64,000 nucleotides of DNA from LVI-A0039 sp033105485. Its GTDB lineage: Bacteria; Bacillota_I; Bacilli_A; UBA3375. Below are positions 52,178 to 61,661 of the stretch, one piece after another. The notes below the pieces were generated by a model, which saw nothing but the letters and a program-made list of their open reading frames with translations, was not told where the DNA came from and did no database searches. Numbering within the stretch: the stretch's first letter is position 1; each line of letters starts with the position of its first letter. The DNA is taken from the NCBI GenBank assembly GCA_033105485.1, contig CP136956.1:186001-250000 (forward strand). The letters run 5' to 3'. A program made the position numbers and the translations under genes.

Positions 52178-52704
52178 TTATTGTTGTTCTAGTGCAGTTA
52201 AAGGATCAATTACTTAACCATCAGCGCTGATTTCAAAATGTAAATGTACACCCATTCCATTTCCAGTATCACCTTCGTATCCAATAACATCTCTTTGATT
52301 TACTTCATCACTTGCTGCAACTTGTAAGTCTTCCGTCATATGAGCATATCTAGTTTGTTTACCATTTTGGTGGTCAATAACAACATAGTAACCGTCACCT
52401 AATTTATCAAAACCGGCTTCAGTAACTGTACCAGATGCTGATGCTAATATATCTGTACCTAGGCTATTTGAATTATCGATACCTGTATGCCTCTCATAAG
52501 CACCAATATCTGCAGTTAATTCACCATTAACCTCTGGCCAAATAAATTCAGCACTTGTTTCTTCCGTTGCACTATCTGCTGATAGTTTAGCAGCAGATTC
52601 ACTTACTGTTTCACTATTAGTTTCTGTTACTGTCTCCACATTAGAGCTTGCGCATCCTGCTAAAATAACGCTTAATCCAAGTAATACTGTTGTAATTTTT
52701 TCAT
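52178..52704 (-). pseudogene. M23 (LytM-type) peptidase lipoprotein with two lesions
   Basis: Best start is ATG 52704 after AAGGAAATTT, but ATG AAAAAA TTA is one A short; with seven A it would read MKKITTVLLGLSVILAGCASS, a clean lipoprotein signal. The open frame then runs through RHTGIDNSNSLGTDILAS and YEGDTGNGMGVHLHFEISADG, the M23 fold with HLHFE zinc motif, to a TAA at 52214-52216; the same frame continues VIDPLTALEQQ to the natural stop at 52178. A TTG or upstream ATG could rescue translation. The catalytic part is intact, so residual function is possible. Confidence 0.75.
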
Positions 52705-52794
52705 AAATTTCCTTCAATACGACTATTGATAACATATATGTATTTCTAATGCAAACATCATATAAGAAATGAGTTTCTGCACAGGAATTATCAC

Positions 52795-52830
52795 ATAAAA
52801 AAAGAAGCTATTTCTAGCCCCCTTATAATA
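52795..52830 (-). terminator. Terminator after the PEBP-like gene
   Basis: GGGGGCTA-GAAA-TAGCTTCT hairpin with seven T following (reverse strand). Confidence 0.65.
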
Positions 52831-52852
52831 TGTCAATGTGATTTATAATAAC

Positions 52853-53431
52853 TTATTTATTAAACTTCTCTTTTAACTTACCTATTAACAATTTCGGCAC
52901 TAAGTTTTCATACTTATAGCATTTACATAAAATTTGTGTTTTGGCAGTCTCATGCGTGATTTTATCTAACGCAAACTCCATATCCGATAAATAGAAACCT
53001 TGTTTTACATCTAGAGGTTCATTATGGGCATAAACATAGAATGTATAGTAATTATCTCCTTTCGGTGCCATAGGGCCCGCATAGTTATGAACCAGTCTTG
53101 GATTAGTCATTGACGCTGGCTTGGCAACAAATGAGTTTGTTCCTCCAACATACGTTCTTCCACTGTCGACCAATTTCTCAGGAATAGCAAGTCCTTGTTC
53201 GGTTTGATAGTTTGCCACAAGCCAGTGAATCCAAACCGTTCCCCCTTCTTTTGTATAATTATAATCTATAAAATTCCATGATAAATATTTATACTCCTGC
53301 TGTAACTCTTCAATTTCAAATGGAAAGTTAACATATGGCACGACAATAATACGATCCGCATCACTAGCTCCATTTGAATATTTAGGAGCTAAGAACTCCC
53401 CGTCCATTGCTTTTTCTACATTAATTTTCAT
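52853..53431 (-). CDS. PEBP / YbhB-YbcL family protein
   Basis: 192 residues. Raf-kinase-inhibitor-like fold: FLAPKYSNGASDADRI at the start, GGTVWIHWLVANY near 62 (D/G-P..H..W-like), NPRLVHNYAGPMAPKGDNYY near 110 (GPxxPxG signature) and FYVYAHNEPLDVKQG near 128. No signal peptide. Function of bacterial members is mostly unknown. It follows the alcohol dehydrogenase but a terminator hairpin separates them. Confidence 0.85.
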   Translation of the reverse strand: MKINVEKAMDGEFLAPKYSNGASDADRIIVVPYVNFPFEIEELQQEYKYLSWNFIDYNYTKEGGTVWIHWLVANYQTEQGLAIPEKLVDSGRTYVGGTNSFVAKPASMTNPRLVHNYAGPMAPKGDNYYTFYVYAHNEPLDVKQGFYLSDMEFALDKITHETAKTQILCKCYKYENLVPKLLIGKLKEKFNK

Positions 53432-53437
53432 TTTTCT

Positions 53438-53478
53438 CCTAAAAAGAAGCTAATTAGGAGTTAATTCCATTTAGCTTC
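53438..53478 (-). terminator. Terminator after the dehydratase-linked alcohol dehydrogenase
   Basis: AGAAGCTAA ... TTAGCTTCT 9-bp stem followed by five T on the reverse strand. Confidence 0.7.
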
Positions 53479-53485
53479 TTTATGA

Positions 53486-54694
53486 TTATTTAGCACATAC
53501 TTTTAGTAATAATTCTTTCGCTTCATCACGAGTGTAATATTTAGGTACTGGGTATGTACCATGTGCTTCTGCAAATGCTCCATCAATAATTGCTTCAATT
53601 CCACTTTCTGGGAATGCTTCTAAGCGCTTAGGAATATCTAACTTCTCATTTAAATCAAATAAGTATCTTACAAATGCCTCTGCTTTTTCCGTTGCTGATG
53701 CTGTCTTATCAGCTAACTCTAGGAAATCACTAAGCTGAGCAAAGCGTTCCTTCGCTTCTACTTTTGCATCTTCCATTACATATGGTAATAATACTGCATT
53801 ACCTAATCCATGAGGAACACCATACTTTCCACCAATATTGTGTGAGAAGGCATGTACATATCCAACATAAGTTCTAGTGAACGCTTGACCTGCAAACATC
53901 GATCCCACTAATAAGTTTTCACGAGCAGCAATGTTTGTAGGCTCTTGATATGAGATCTCAATATTTTCAGTAATTAATTTAATTGCTTTAAGCGCCATCT
54001 TGTCAGTCATACTATTAGCAAATCCACTAACATATGCTTCTACTGCGTGCGTTAAAGCATCAAGACCCGTTGTAGTTGTAATATGTCCTGGTAATCCTGT
54101 TGTAATTGCTGGATCTAAAATTGTATCTGTAGCAATTAATTTTGGGTCAACAATTGTTGTTTTACGATGTGATACTGGATCTGATACAACCGCAACAATT
54201 GTAACCTCACTACCTGTCCCGGCAGTTGTTGGGATAGCGATGAATGGTAATGGTTTTTTACGTACTTTCATCATCCCTTCTAATTTAACAGGGTCAACAA
54301 AACCATTAGCTGCACTTGCCGCAACTGTTTTTGAAGTATCTAAAGTACTCCCACCACCAAACGCAATTACTGCATCGCAATTATTTGTCTTACATATTTC
54401 CATTGCTTCTTTAACAATAGTGAATGTTGGATCCGGTTTAACCCCTTTATAAATTGCATATTCAATTCCTGCTTCTTCTAATGACGTAATCATCTTATCT
54501 AATAGCCCTAAGCTAAATAATACTTCATCAGTAACGATTAAAGGTTTCTTAATCCCTTTATTTAATAATAGTTCACCAACTTTAGCTGTTGTTCCTTCAC
54601 CTTTAATCAAGTTTGTTTCCGGCATCATTTTTTTACCAACAAGTCCGAATGCTGGTTTCATAGCCGCTAGTTTTACTTTTTGTAATGTATACAT
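53486..54694 (-). CDS. Iron-containing alcohol dehydrogenase (1,3-propanediol dehydrogenase-like)
   Basis: 402 residues. NAD-binding IAFGGGSTLDTSKTVA near residue 105, PTTAGTGSEVT near 165, iron ligands in TTGLDALTHAVEAYVS near 215 and YVHAFSHNIGGKYGVPHGLGNA near 280-300, all complete. Placed after a glycyl-radical dehydratase and its activase, so it likely reduces the aldehyde they generate (3-hydroxypropionaldehyde or propionaldehyde), regenerating NAD+. Confidence 0.9.
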   Translation of the reverse strand: MYTLQKVKLAAMKPAFGLVGKKMMPETNLIKGEGTTAKVGELLLNKGIKKPLIVTDEVLFSLGLLDKMITSLEEAGIEYAIYKGVKPDPTFTIVKEAMEICKTNNCDAVIAFGGGSTLDTSKTVAASAANGFVDPVKLEGMMKVRKKPLPFIAIPTTAGTGSEVTIVAVVSDPVSHRKTTIVDPKLIATDTILDPAITTGLPGHITTTTGLDALTHAVEAYVSGFANSMTDKMALKAIKLITENIEISYQEPTNIAARENLLVGSMFAGQAFTRTYVGYVHAFSHNIGGKYGVPHGLGNAVLLPYVMEDAKVEAKERFAQLSDFLELADKTASATEKAEAFVRYLFDLNEKLDIPKRLEAFPESGIEAIIDGAFAEAHGTYPVPKYYTRDEAKELLLKVCAK

Positions 54695-54767
54695 AAATCC
54701 CCTTAAGTTTTATTTCTTTTAGATTAATAAAGCAAGATGCTATTTCCACCTTGACTTTACTTATAAA

Positions 54768-57251
54768 TTATTCAAATGATAATTCAGTTCTAGCAATTAA
54801 GTCTAGCTGTAGTGGTTTACTAAGTTCTACGAAGTAAGCACTATATCCCGCTACACGTACTAACATATCACGGTAGTTTTCAGGATTATTGAATGCATCT
54901 TTCATTGTCTCACTACTCATAATATTGTATTGTGAGTGCATTCCACCTTGGTTAAAGTATATGTCTTGTAGTGTAATTAAGTTCTCAGTTCCAGTTTTTC
55001 CCGATACACTTGTTGGATTGAATTTCCAGTTAAGTAATGTACCATTTCCAGCTCTTGCATGGTCCATTTTTGTAGCAGAATTTGCAATTGCAGTAGGTCC
55101 TTCTAAATCGTGACTTCCTCCACTTGTATGAACTGCTCCCATATTGTCTGATAATGCTTCTGCACATTTACGTCCATCTAATGTCGGACCTGTTAATATC
55201 CCAAAGATTACATTTGATGATACTCCATAAACACCTGGTTTATATGTTCCCATACGAGGATTTGTATGTTTTTCAATAACATCACAATAAGTATCAAATA
55301 CAAATTTTGCAAATTCATCTGCATAATCATCATCATTCCCATAGTGAGGAATTTTACTACTATTCACTAATGCTAATAGCTTCTCATTACCTTCCCAGTT
55401 GTTTTGAAGCGCTTCTTGCAATTCAGCTCCAGTATATTTCTTCTCTTTAAACACTAATGTATCAATTGCAATTAAGCTATCCGCAACTGTTCCAATCGCA
55501 CTTCCTTGAGGTCCAGTATGGTTGTATTTACACCCTCCAGCTGTCATATCAGTTGCCGTTTCAATACAGTTATCAAACCAAATTGAGTTAAATGGAGTTG
55601 GAGCTAATTTAGCATGAGTTTCATCCATGATATTAATTCCATCAACCATTAATCCACTAATGTATTCTAACTGCTTAATATAAGCTTCTTTAACTTCTTC
55701 AATTGAATTAAAGTCTGCTAAGTTTCCTGTAGCGATACCAACACGTTCTCCAGGCTTTACCATACTTTGCTCGATTGGGAATAAATCACGTCCATCGTTT
55801 AAAGCTAACTCTAATACTTTAGCATTGTTAAAGTAAGCAGCATCATGCCAACCAAACTCTTGACCAGGATTCGAAATTTCTACACAACCAACTACAGCAT
55901 AGTCACGAGCTTCTTCAATACTTCTTCCGTGTCTTAATTGAGATTCAATTGATGATTGGTCATTGAATACCTTAGGGTGACCACAACCAGCTTTGATTAC
56001 TGAGAATGTTTTTACTTTTAATTCATGTGGAGTATTTTCATGGAAACGCACACATGTCCAAGGTACCATCATACGTGTATGAGCAGTTGCATCAATACAC
56101 ATCATAGTTAGGTCATTAGTTGCATCAGTTCCGTCACGGTGAACACCACCAAGAGTTAAACTTTCACCACCAAATCCACGACCAGTGTTTGCAAATGCAG
56201 TTAATGCATCACGAAGTTTTGTTGGAACACCCATTTTTATGTAGTGAGCCTCAATTAATTCTTGAATAAATTCTTTAGTATATCTTCCTTCTTTTAAATC
56301 TTGTTCATAGAAAGCATTTAGATATTGATCGTAACGACCATATGAAATAGAGTGTCCATTTGAATCAATTAGTAAAATGAATGTTGATAAGTGCACAAGT
56401 TGCATAGCTTCCCAAATATTTTGTGGAGTACGCGTAGTGATTGCACGCATATTGCTAGCAATTGTTTCAAATTGAACTTTCTTATCTCCAGTTTCTTCTT
56501 TAGCCATCTCTTCATACTTTTCAGCATAACGACGAGCGTAAGTAATTGCTCCATTAATTGTAATTAACATTGCTTCAATTGTTTGATATTCTGAACTTCC
56601 AGCTGTTAAAGTTGCAAGTTTTTCTTCAAGACGTTTAACTGTTCCTGGATAACCTTCAGCTAATAAACGTTCATAGTTTATAACATAGTGCCCTACTCCC
56701 CCGAACATGTATAAGTTTAGGAAATACGTTCCGTTACCTAAGTTTGATGCTTTTTGATGGTCAAAATCTAATCTTGATACCATTTCATCTTTTAAAGTGT
56801 TACCTTCCCAATAACTAGCAATACTTCTTAAGTCTTCTTTAGTTTTTTCATCAATAAGCATGTTATCAAATTCACGTTCTTCAAATGGCGCATGTTCCAT
56901 TTCAGTTATTATCCAGTCATATGAGAATTCTGGGTAAATTGCGGCATGTTTGTTTGCTGCCCCGTGGTTACCAACAATTAACTCATCTTCATATGTATGA
57001 ACTGTTAAATTCTCTAATAAGTAATTTAAGACTTTTGCTCTTTTTATAATAATTGGTTCTTGATCGAACTTTTTATAAGCATCAGTTACTAATAATGCAC
57101 GTTCCGAGTCAATTCTAAATTCACCATCTAAGAACTCATTTCTTAGTTTATTTGTACGAGTAATCGGTGAGTGTCCATCCTCACGTCCTTTTGTGTATCC
57201 TGTTGGGAATGCGTAATCGAATGGTAAGATTCCTTCTGGTTTTTTATTCAT
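54768..57251 (-). CDS. Glycyl-radical dehydratase (glycerol/propanediol dehydratase-like)
   Basis: 827 residues, full length with its own radical domain. Active-site Cys and Glu in AVVGCVEISNPGQEFGWHDAAYFN near 450: GCVE plus the WHDAA Asp matches B12-independent glycerol and 1,2-propanediol dehydratases rather than PFL. Radical glycine in LVRVAGYSAYFVEL near 805. Known relatives dehydrate glycerol, propanediol or hydroxyproline, or cleave choline or isethionate. Alcohol dehydrogenase and activase neighbours favour a polyol dehydratase. No shell-protein genes are visible. Substrate confidence moderate. Confidence 0.85.
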   Translation of the reverse strand: MNKKPEGILPFDYAFPTGYTKGREDGHSPITRTNKLRNEFLDGEFRIDSERALLVTDAYKKFDQEPIIIKRAKVLNYLLENLTVHTYEDELIVGNHGAANKHAAIYPEFSYDWIITEMEHAPFEEREFDNMLIDEKTKEDLRSIASYWEGNTLKDEMVSRLDFDHQKASNLGNGTYFLNLYMFGGVGHYVINYERLLAEGYPGTVKRLEEKLATLTAGSSEYQTIEAMLITINGAITYARRYAEKYEEMAKEETGDKKVQFETIASNMRAITTRTPQNIWEAMQLVHLSTFILLIDSNGHSISYGRYDQYLNAFYEQDLKEGRYTKEFIQELIEAHYIKMGVPTKLRDALTAFANTGRGFGGESLTLGGVHRDGTDATNDLTMMCIDATAHTRMMVPWTCVRFHENTPHELKVKTFSVIKAGCGHPKVFNDQSSIESQLRHGRSIEEARDYAVVGCVEISNPGQEFGWHDAAYFNNAKVLELALNDGRDLFPIEQSMVKPGERVGIATGNLADFNSIEEVKEAYIKQLEYISGLMVDGINIMDETHAKLAPTPFNSIWFDNCIETATDMTAGGCKYNHTGPQGSAIGTVADSLIAIDTLVFKEKKYTGAELQEALQNNWEGNEKLLALVNSSKIPHYGNDDDYADEFAKFVFDTYCDVIEKHTNPRMGTYKPGVYGVSSNVIFGILTGPTLDGRKCAEALSDNMGAVHTSGGSHDLEGPTAIANSATKMDHARAGNGTLLNWKFNPTSVSGKTGTENLITLQDIYFNQGGMHSQYNIMSSETMKDAFNNPENYRDMLVRVAGYSAYFVELSKPLQLDLIARTELSFE

Positions 57252-57282
57252 TTTTCCTCCAAATTTTCATATAATTTATATT

Positions 57283-58245
57283 TTACATCTCTATTTTTTG
57301 TGTTGCTCCTGCATATGCATTAATACCTTTATTTCTTAATAACTCTGCATATCCTTTAATCTCTTGTTCAAAATCACTACGTTCTTTTGTTATTTCCATA
57401 ACATAAGGCATATTTAATGCTTCATATTTTTCTTGACCTAATGGTCTAAATCTTAATAGCTGCATTTGTACGACGCTATCTCCTAGCTCTTCAACGATAA
57501 AATCACCAATTTCACTTATAACTTTTTTATCATCATTAAAGCCAGGAATAATTGGAATACGAACAATCATTGGGATTCCACTAGCTGCTACTTTCTTCAT
57601 ATTTTCGAGTAACTTCTCGTTACCAACTCCAACGTGTTGTTTATGTATTTCACTATCATAATGTTTAATGTCAGTTATTAACATATCCGTAACTGGAAGC
57701 ACTTGATCCAATACACGTTCATTTACATGAAGCGCAGTCTCAACACACGTATGAATTTGTTCCTCGCGACATTGCGTAAAAACCTCTGTAATAAAGTCAG
57801 GATGCAATAATGCTTCACCACCTGAGATTGTTACACCACCATTATTTTCTTCATAGAATTTCTTATCACGACGAATGATCTCCATCGCTTCTTCTACTGT
57901 CGTTTCTTGACCCCATAGCTTCATAGCATCAGATGGACAAGCATCATAACATTTTGTACAATTTGTACATTTATCACGATCGATCCCAATGATCTTGCTG
58001 TCAGTGATAACAAACATTTCTTCATCGCCTTCCGGACATGCCTGAACACAGTCACCACAAATTTCTAAACCTAAGCATTTATTGCTGAAAATTCCAACCT
58101 GTGGTTTTTTTATATAACTCTCTGGATTTCCACACCACTTACATCGTAATGTACATCCTTTTAAGAAGAACTCCGTTCTAATTCCTGGACCATCATGAAC
58201 TGTAAATCTTTGTACATTAAAAACTGTTGCTGTCGCATTTTGCAT
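57283..58245 (-). CDS. Glycyl-radical enzyme activase with ferredoxin-like domain
   Basis: 320 residues from ATG 58245 (GAGGAGG site). Radical-SAM motif GCTLRCKWCGNPESY near residue 26, an inserted double 4Fe-4S domain (CLGLEICGDCVQACPEG, DKCTNCTKCYDACPSDAMKL) near 50-110, GGVTISGGEALLHPDF near 140 and ITDIKHYDSEIHK near 192. The ferredoxin insertion distinguishes dehydratase-type activases from PflA. Activates the 827-residue enzyme downstream. Confidence 0.92.
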   Translation of the reverse strand: MQNATATVFNVQRFTVHDGPGIRTEFFLKGCTLRCKWCGNPESYIKKPQVGIFSNKCLGLEICGDCVQACPEGDEEMFVITDSKIIGIDRDKCTNCTKCYDACPSDAMKLWGQETTVEEAMEIIRRDKKFYEENNGGVTISGGEALLHPDFITEVFTQCREEQIHTCVETALHVNERVLDQVLPVTDMLITDIKHYDSEIHKQHVGVGNEKLLENMKKVAASGIPMIVRIPIIPGFNDDKKVISEIGDFIVEELGDSVVQMQLLRFRPLGQEKYEALNMPYVMEITKERSDFEQEIKGYAELLRNKGINAYAGATQKIEM

Positions 58246-58280
58246 TTTCCTCCTCACTGGAAATTTTTTCTTATAAATTG

Positions 58281-58305
58281 ATTATAACAAACGATCTCAA
58301 TTGAG
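58281..58305 (-). promoter_or_regulatory. Promoter with palindrome before the dehydratase operon
   Basis: TATAAT (58281-58286, reverse strand) with the perfect ten-base palindrome CTCAATTGAG (58296-58305) in the spacer/-35 zone, a plausible operator. No good -35 hexamer is seen, consistent with activator- or repressor-controlled expression. Confidence 0.45.
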
Positions 58306-58309
58306 CATA

Positions 58310-58368
58310 AAAAAATCCGCCACAAGTTGGACTACTTGGAAAATTTTGTCCTCTTGTGCGGATTTTAT
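58310..58368 (-). terminator. Terminator after the 140-residue gene
   Basis: AAAATCCGC-ACAAG ... CTTGTGGCGGATTTTTTT long stem on the reverse strand. Confidence 0.75.
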
Positions 58369-58793
58369 TAGTTATCATCACTAATTTCTTTTATATAGTT
58401 GTCATAGAATTCAATTAATATTTGGCGAGTTAGCTCAGCATCTTTTTCTAATGCTTCACTAAAGCCGAAATATTCACGAAATTCATTTTCGTAATTAGAT
58501 GCATTTTGAAAAAGGTTACCTAGACCTCTTTTAGCAACACCATGCATTTCGATCTTTTTAATTAATATAATTTCTTCTTTTTTTAGTTTATTACGTTTAC
58601 TTCCATTGTAAGTCTTTGTACTAATTCCTTGAAAGTAGACTTCTTTAACTAAAGATAATCCATATAGTTCAATTAAGTATTTGACTATGTTTGGATTAAG
58701 CTCAATAGTAGCTCTAATATTGTCGTTTCTAAATTTAGGTGATTCATTTATTGTTTTAAAAAATACTGATTGATTAAGTTTATCTACCATCAT
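58368..58793 (-). CDS. Hypothetical soluble protein
   Basis: 141 residues, helical and charged, two adjacent ATG codons after AAGGAGT. Contains RATIELNPNIVKYLIELYG and a Tyr/Glu-rich C-terminal helix (FREYFGFSEALEKDAELTRQ). The C-terminal part vaguely recalls effector domains of TipA-like regulators, but no HTH is present. Lies between the dehydratase operon and the IS30 remnant. Unrecognised. Confidence 0.6.
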   Translation of the reverse strand: MMVDKLNQSVFFKTINESPKFRNDNIRATIELNPNIVKYLIELYGLSLVKEVYFQGISTKTYNGSKRNKLKKEEIILIKKIEMHGVAKRGLGNLFQNASNYENEFREYFGFSEALEKDAELTRQILIEFYDNYIKEISDDN

Positions 58794-58972
58794 ACTCCTT
58801 AGATATAGTATCTCATAGATATGACTAAATTTGCTATAAATTTGATGATCCTATGTTGAAATATCAAGTCGAACGGATAGCCCTTTTCTATATCAATTCG
58901 ATTTTGACATAAAAAAAGGCTCACAATTGATATCCTATTAGTGACTAAACTAAGAATGAGGATTATCTAATT

Positions 58973-59158
58973 ATGAACCAAACTAATTATAACATAGAAA
59001 CTAAAATAACTTATACACATTTAACTTTAGCGGAACGATGTATTATTGAAAAAGTTTATAGCTCTGGATTATCACTATCAAAAATTGCTACAAAACTCGG
59101 TCGTAGTAAATCTACTATTCATTACGAGATAACTTCACGTTATCGCTTATTATATTAA
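58973..59158 (+). mobile_element. IS30-family transposase N-terminal remnant
   Basis: 61 residues on the plus strand: YTHLTLAERCIIEKVYSSG then LSLSKIATKLGRSKSTIHYEI, the helix-turn-helix N-terminus of IS30-type transposases. A stop follows in place of the remaining ~270 residues, and the next bases do not continue the family in another frame. A dead IS fragment. Confidence 0.8.
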
Positions 59159-59202
59159 TTACAAAAAAAGTCATAAACAACTTAGGGTTTACAACTTCTA
59201 AA

Positions 59203-60387
59203 TTATAGAAAGTATACAGCAATTAATCCACTTGAAATAAGCATCAAGTACACTGATAAAAATTTTATAAACTTTGTTTCTTCAGTTTGTTTTAAAAAAT
59301 GAAATCCCATAATTGCAATGAATACGAAGTTGATTACCAACATAGCAAACGTAGCCAGATTTGAAACCAATACCGTCAGATCATATAATGTTGGTGATAT
59401 CACTACAATAAAAATAGTCAAAATAGCAAATAGCATGATATTATGTCTAGCTTTACGATTCTTATAAACACCTTTCATATCCGCATCAGCGATATATTCA
59501 TTCTTTCGTATATATATACTACTTCTTTCATATAAAGCATCTTTTACTAAAGTTAACAATAAAAGAGCTAGCATGCTATTTAAAAATTGATATCCAGCAA
59601 CTACTGTTGTAACATCATAATCAAATGCATTTAAAATATGAGCTTGATTCAAATTTTGGAAAAATTTCACTACATAACCTTCATCATTAACTACCGGAAT
59701 TTCAAGCGTTGATCCAGATACTGCTATTACCGTTAATGCAAAAATAAATATCATCCACCATAATGCTGGATATAACATTGCACTTATTTTATCTTCTTCA
59801 ACCTTTTTGTTACGAGCAAATAAAAGAATACTTAATAATGGGAAAATCTTAATAATCGTATTCATGGTCATATCTAATTGACCTAGTGTTACCCCAGCTA
59901 ATAATCCACCATAACTTGAGGTAATAATGTATATCAATACTAATGGGATTAATATAATGTCAAAAAATGCTAATACATACGCACTGTTACGAATTAATTT
60001 CTGTCTATTACCTAAATTGTGAACCGCTATATATATTAACATTGATACAATCCAAAACCCACTATTTGATATATTATTAACCACCGCAGGATTACCTGAA
60101 ATTAGCCATGAAATACTATCAACTAAAAGTGAGATTTGAGCAACTATCATTATTAATAAACCTAAATCTATTAAATCGTAAACTAGTTTAGGAATTTTAT
60201 TATCAACTATTCGTGTGTTAGTTGTAAAGACATGTTTGATCAATCTCACTAAAGGGATTAACAATACGATAATATACATTATGATTCCAGGTAAATTTTC
60301 AATATTGAAATATAGTATTGAATCAATACTTACCATTAATGTTACAAGTATTAAAAAATAACTTACTTTTGATAATTGTAGTCTCAT
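59203..60387 (-). CDS. Polytopic membrane protein of unknown function
   Basis: 394 residues with about eleven hydrophobic segments spread over the whole length, short loops, and a basic cytoplasmic loop near 300-318 (YKNRKARHN). No transporter family recognised. Its ATG overlaps the NUDIX stop (ATGA), so it belongs to the surface-polymer export operon as the last gene. Could be a flippase, polymerase or O-acyl-like membrane enzyme; not determinable. Confidence 0.6.
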   Translation of the reverse strand: MRLQLSKVSYFLILVTLMVSIDSILYFNIENLPGIIMYIIVLLIPLVRLIKHVFTTNTRIVDNKIPKLVYDLIDLGLLIMIVAQISLLVDSISWLISGNPAVVNNISNSGFWIVSMLIYIAVHNLGNRQKLIRNSAYVLAFFDIILIPLVLIYIITSSYGGLLAGVTLGQLDMTMNTIIKIFPLLSILLFARNKKVEEDKISAMLYPALWWMIFIFALTVIAVSGSTLEIPVVNDEGYVVKFFQNLNQAHILNAFDYDVTTVVAGYQFLNSMLALLLLTLVKDALYERSSIYIRKNEYIADADMKGVYKNRKARHNIMLFAILTIFIVVISPTLYDLTVLVSNLATFAMLVINFVFIAIMGFHFLKQTEETKFIKFLSVYLMLISSGLIAVYFL

Positions 60388-60851
60388 GTAACTATCACTC
60401 CCTTTCGATCGTTTATTAAATCTTCTAACACTTCTTGATGTTGGACATTTATCATCTCTAAATCATTACTCAATTCACACTTAACTATCTCAAGTGTTTC
60501 TTCAGGCATTGCCCTTAGATGTACATCTGGCTCTATTTGATATTTAAAGAATAAAGAATGTGGACGAACAATATCACCGTTTGGATATCGCATTGTATGT
60601 TTAGAATAAATAGCATAAAGAGCTAAATTTGAACTCTCTACATCTAGATCAATTTCTTCCTTTGCTTCACGTATTGTTCCTTCTATAACCGATTCTGTCG
60701 GTTCAATAAATCCACCAACAAAAGCTAATTTACCATTGTGTTTACGTTGAAAATAATAATTATTATCTTTATCACTAATTATTATGTTACCTGCTACTAA
60801 AATTAAACACTCATGTCCAACCTTTGTACGCATCTGTTTTATATAGTCCAT
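60384..60851 (-). CDS. NUDIX hydrolase
   Basis: 155 residues from ATG 60851 (GAGGAG site). Nudix box GGFIEPTESVIEGTIREAKEEID at about residues 45-67 fits GX5EX7REUXEEXGU, with Asp in place of the final Gly. Layout resembles NADH pyrophosphatase or NDP-sugar hydrolases. In a polymer-export operon it may clean up nucleotide by-products. Co-translated with the membrane protein downstream. Confidence 0.88.
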   Translation of the reverse strand: MDYIKQMRTKVGHECLILVAGNIIISDKDNNYYFQRKHNGKLAFVGGFIEPTESVIEGTIREAKEEIDLDVESSNLALYAIYSKHTMRYPNGDIVRPHSLFFKYQIEPDVHLRAMPEETLEIVKCELSNDLEMINVQHQEVLEDLINDRKGVIVT

Positions 60852-60866
60852 AACCACTCCTCACCA

Positions 60867-61661
60867 TTATATGTTGTCTAAAATTGTTGCTTCTAAGCGG
60901 TACCACATTCTTATTCCAAAATAATTTAAAAAGATTATAATCAACCATATATAAATATTATATAAGTTATGTTCAAAGAAAAATGTTTCATAAAGCATTG
61001 TCTCACGATATCCTTCAAGAAAGTAATATAACGGATTAAAAATTTGCTCTATTAGATTGATATTATTTTGAGCTACCCATACTACTGGTGTAAGCCAGAA
61101 TAATCCTTGCATAGTTGCCGATATGAATAATCTAGTATCCTTTATGATAAATGATATCGCGGAAATAAAATATGCACACCCTGTTGAGAAAAAGAACAAT
61201 GTAATAAAATAATAAATAAAGTTGATGTAGTAGATATCTGGGAAGTACTCACGTCCACCTCTAATCATGAAAAATAACCCAACAAATAACATTGTTAATA
61301 TGTGAACAATAAATTTACCAAGCACTTCAGATATTGGGAATAATACTAATGGAATATTAAAGTTTCGAATAATCGATGCATTTGTAAATACAATACGAGT
61401 TGTATTAGTTATAACATCTGTCAAGTAAAACCAAGGCATAACTCCAGCAAATAGAAATAATAAATACTCGTGCTCACCAATTGGGTTTGAACGTCTAATT
61501 CCAACTAGGAAAAACATCCAGAAAATAAATATATAAATTAATGGTTTTAAAATTGACCAACCAATTCCAAGAATCATTCCTTCATATACTTTCGCTAAGG
61601 TCTCTTTTGCTAAAAATATAATTAAGTGAGTATTATTCTTTATAGTTTTAATGTATTCCAT
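60867..61661 (-). CDS. ABC-2 type polysaccharide/teichoic acid exporter permease (TagG/Wzm-like)
   Basis: 264 residues from ATG 61661 (GAGGTGGGG site). Six membrane segments in the ABC-2 pattern, with ILKPLIYIFIFWMFFLVG near residue 35 and FLFAGVMPWFYLTDVI near 70; C-terminal WLTPVVWVAQN...YFLEGYRE typical of Wzm/TagG. Exports an undecaprenyl-linked surface polymer together with the ATPase encoded just upstream, whose gene it overlaps by 14 bases. Confidence 0.88.
   Translation of the reverse strand: MEYIKTIKNNTHLIIFLAKETLAKVYEGMILGIGWSILKPLIYIFIFWMFFLVGIRRSNPIGEHEYLLFLFAGVMPWFYLTDVITNTTRIVFTNASIIRNFNIPLVLFPISEVLGKFIVHILTMLFVGLFFMIRGGREYFPDIYYINFIYYFITLFFFSTGCAYFISAISFIIKDTRLFISATMQGLFWLTPVVWVAQNNINLIEQIFNPLYYFLEGYRETMLYETFFFEHNLYNIYIWLIIIFLNYFGIRMWYRLEATILDNI

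Noticed and set aside
54000..54452. 150-codon open frame on the plus strand
   Set aside because: It is the mirror frame of the intact alcohol dehydrogenase gene, with no ribosome site and no family resemblance.
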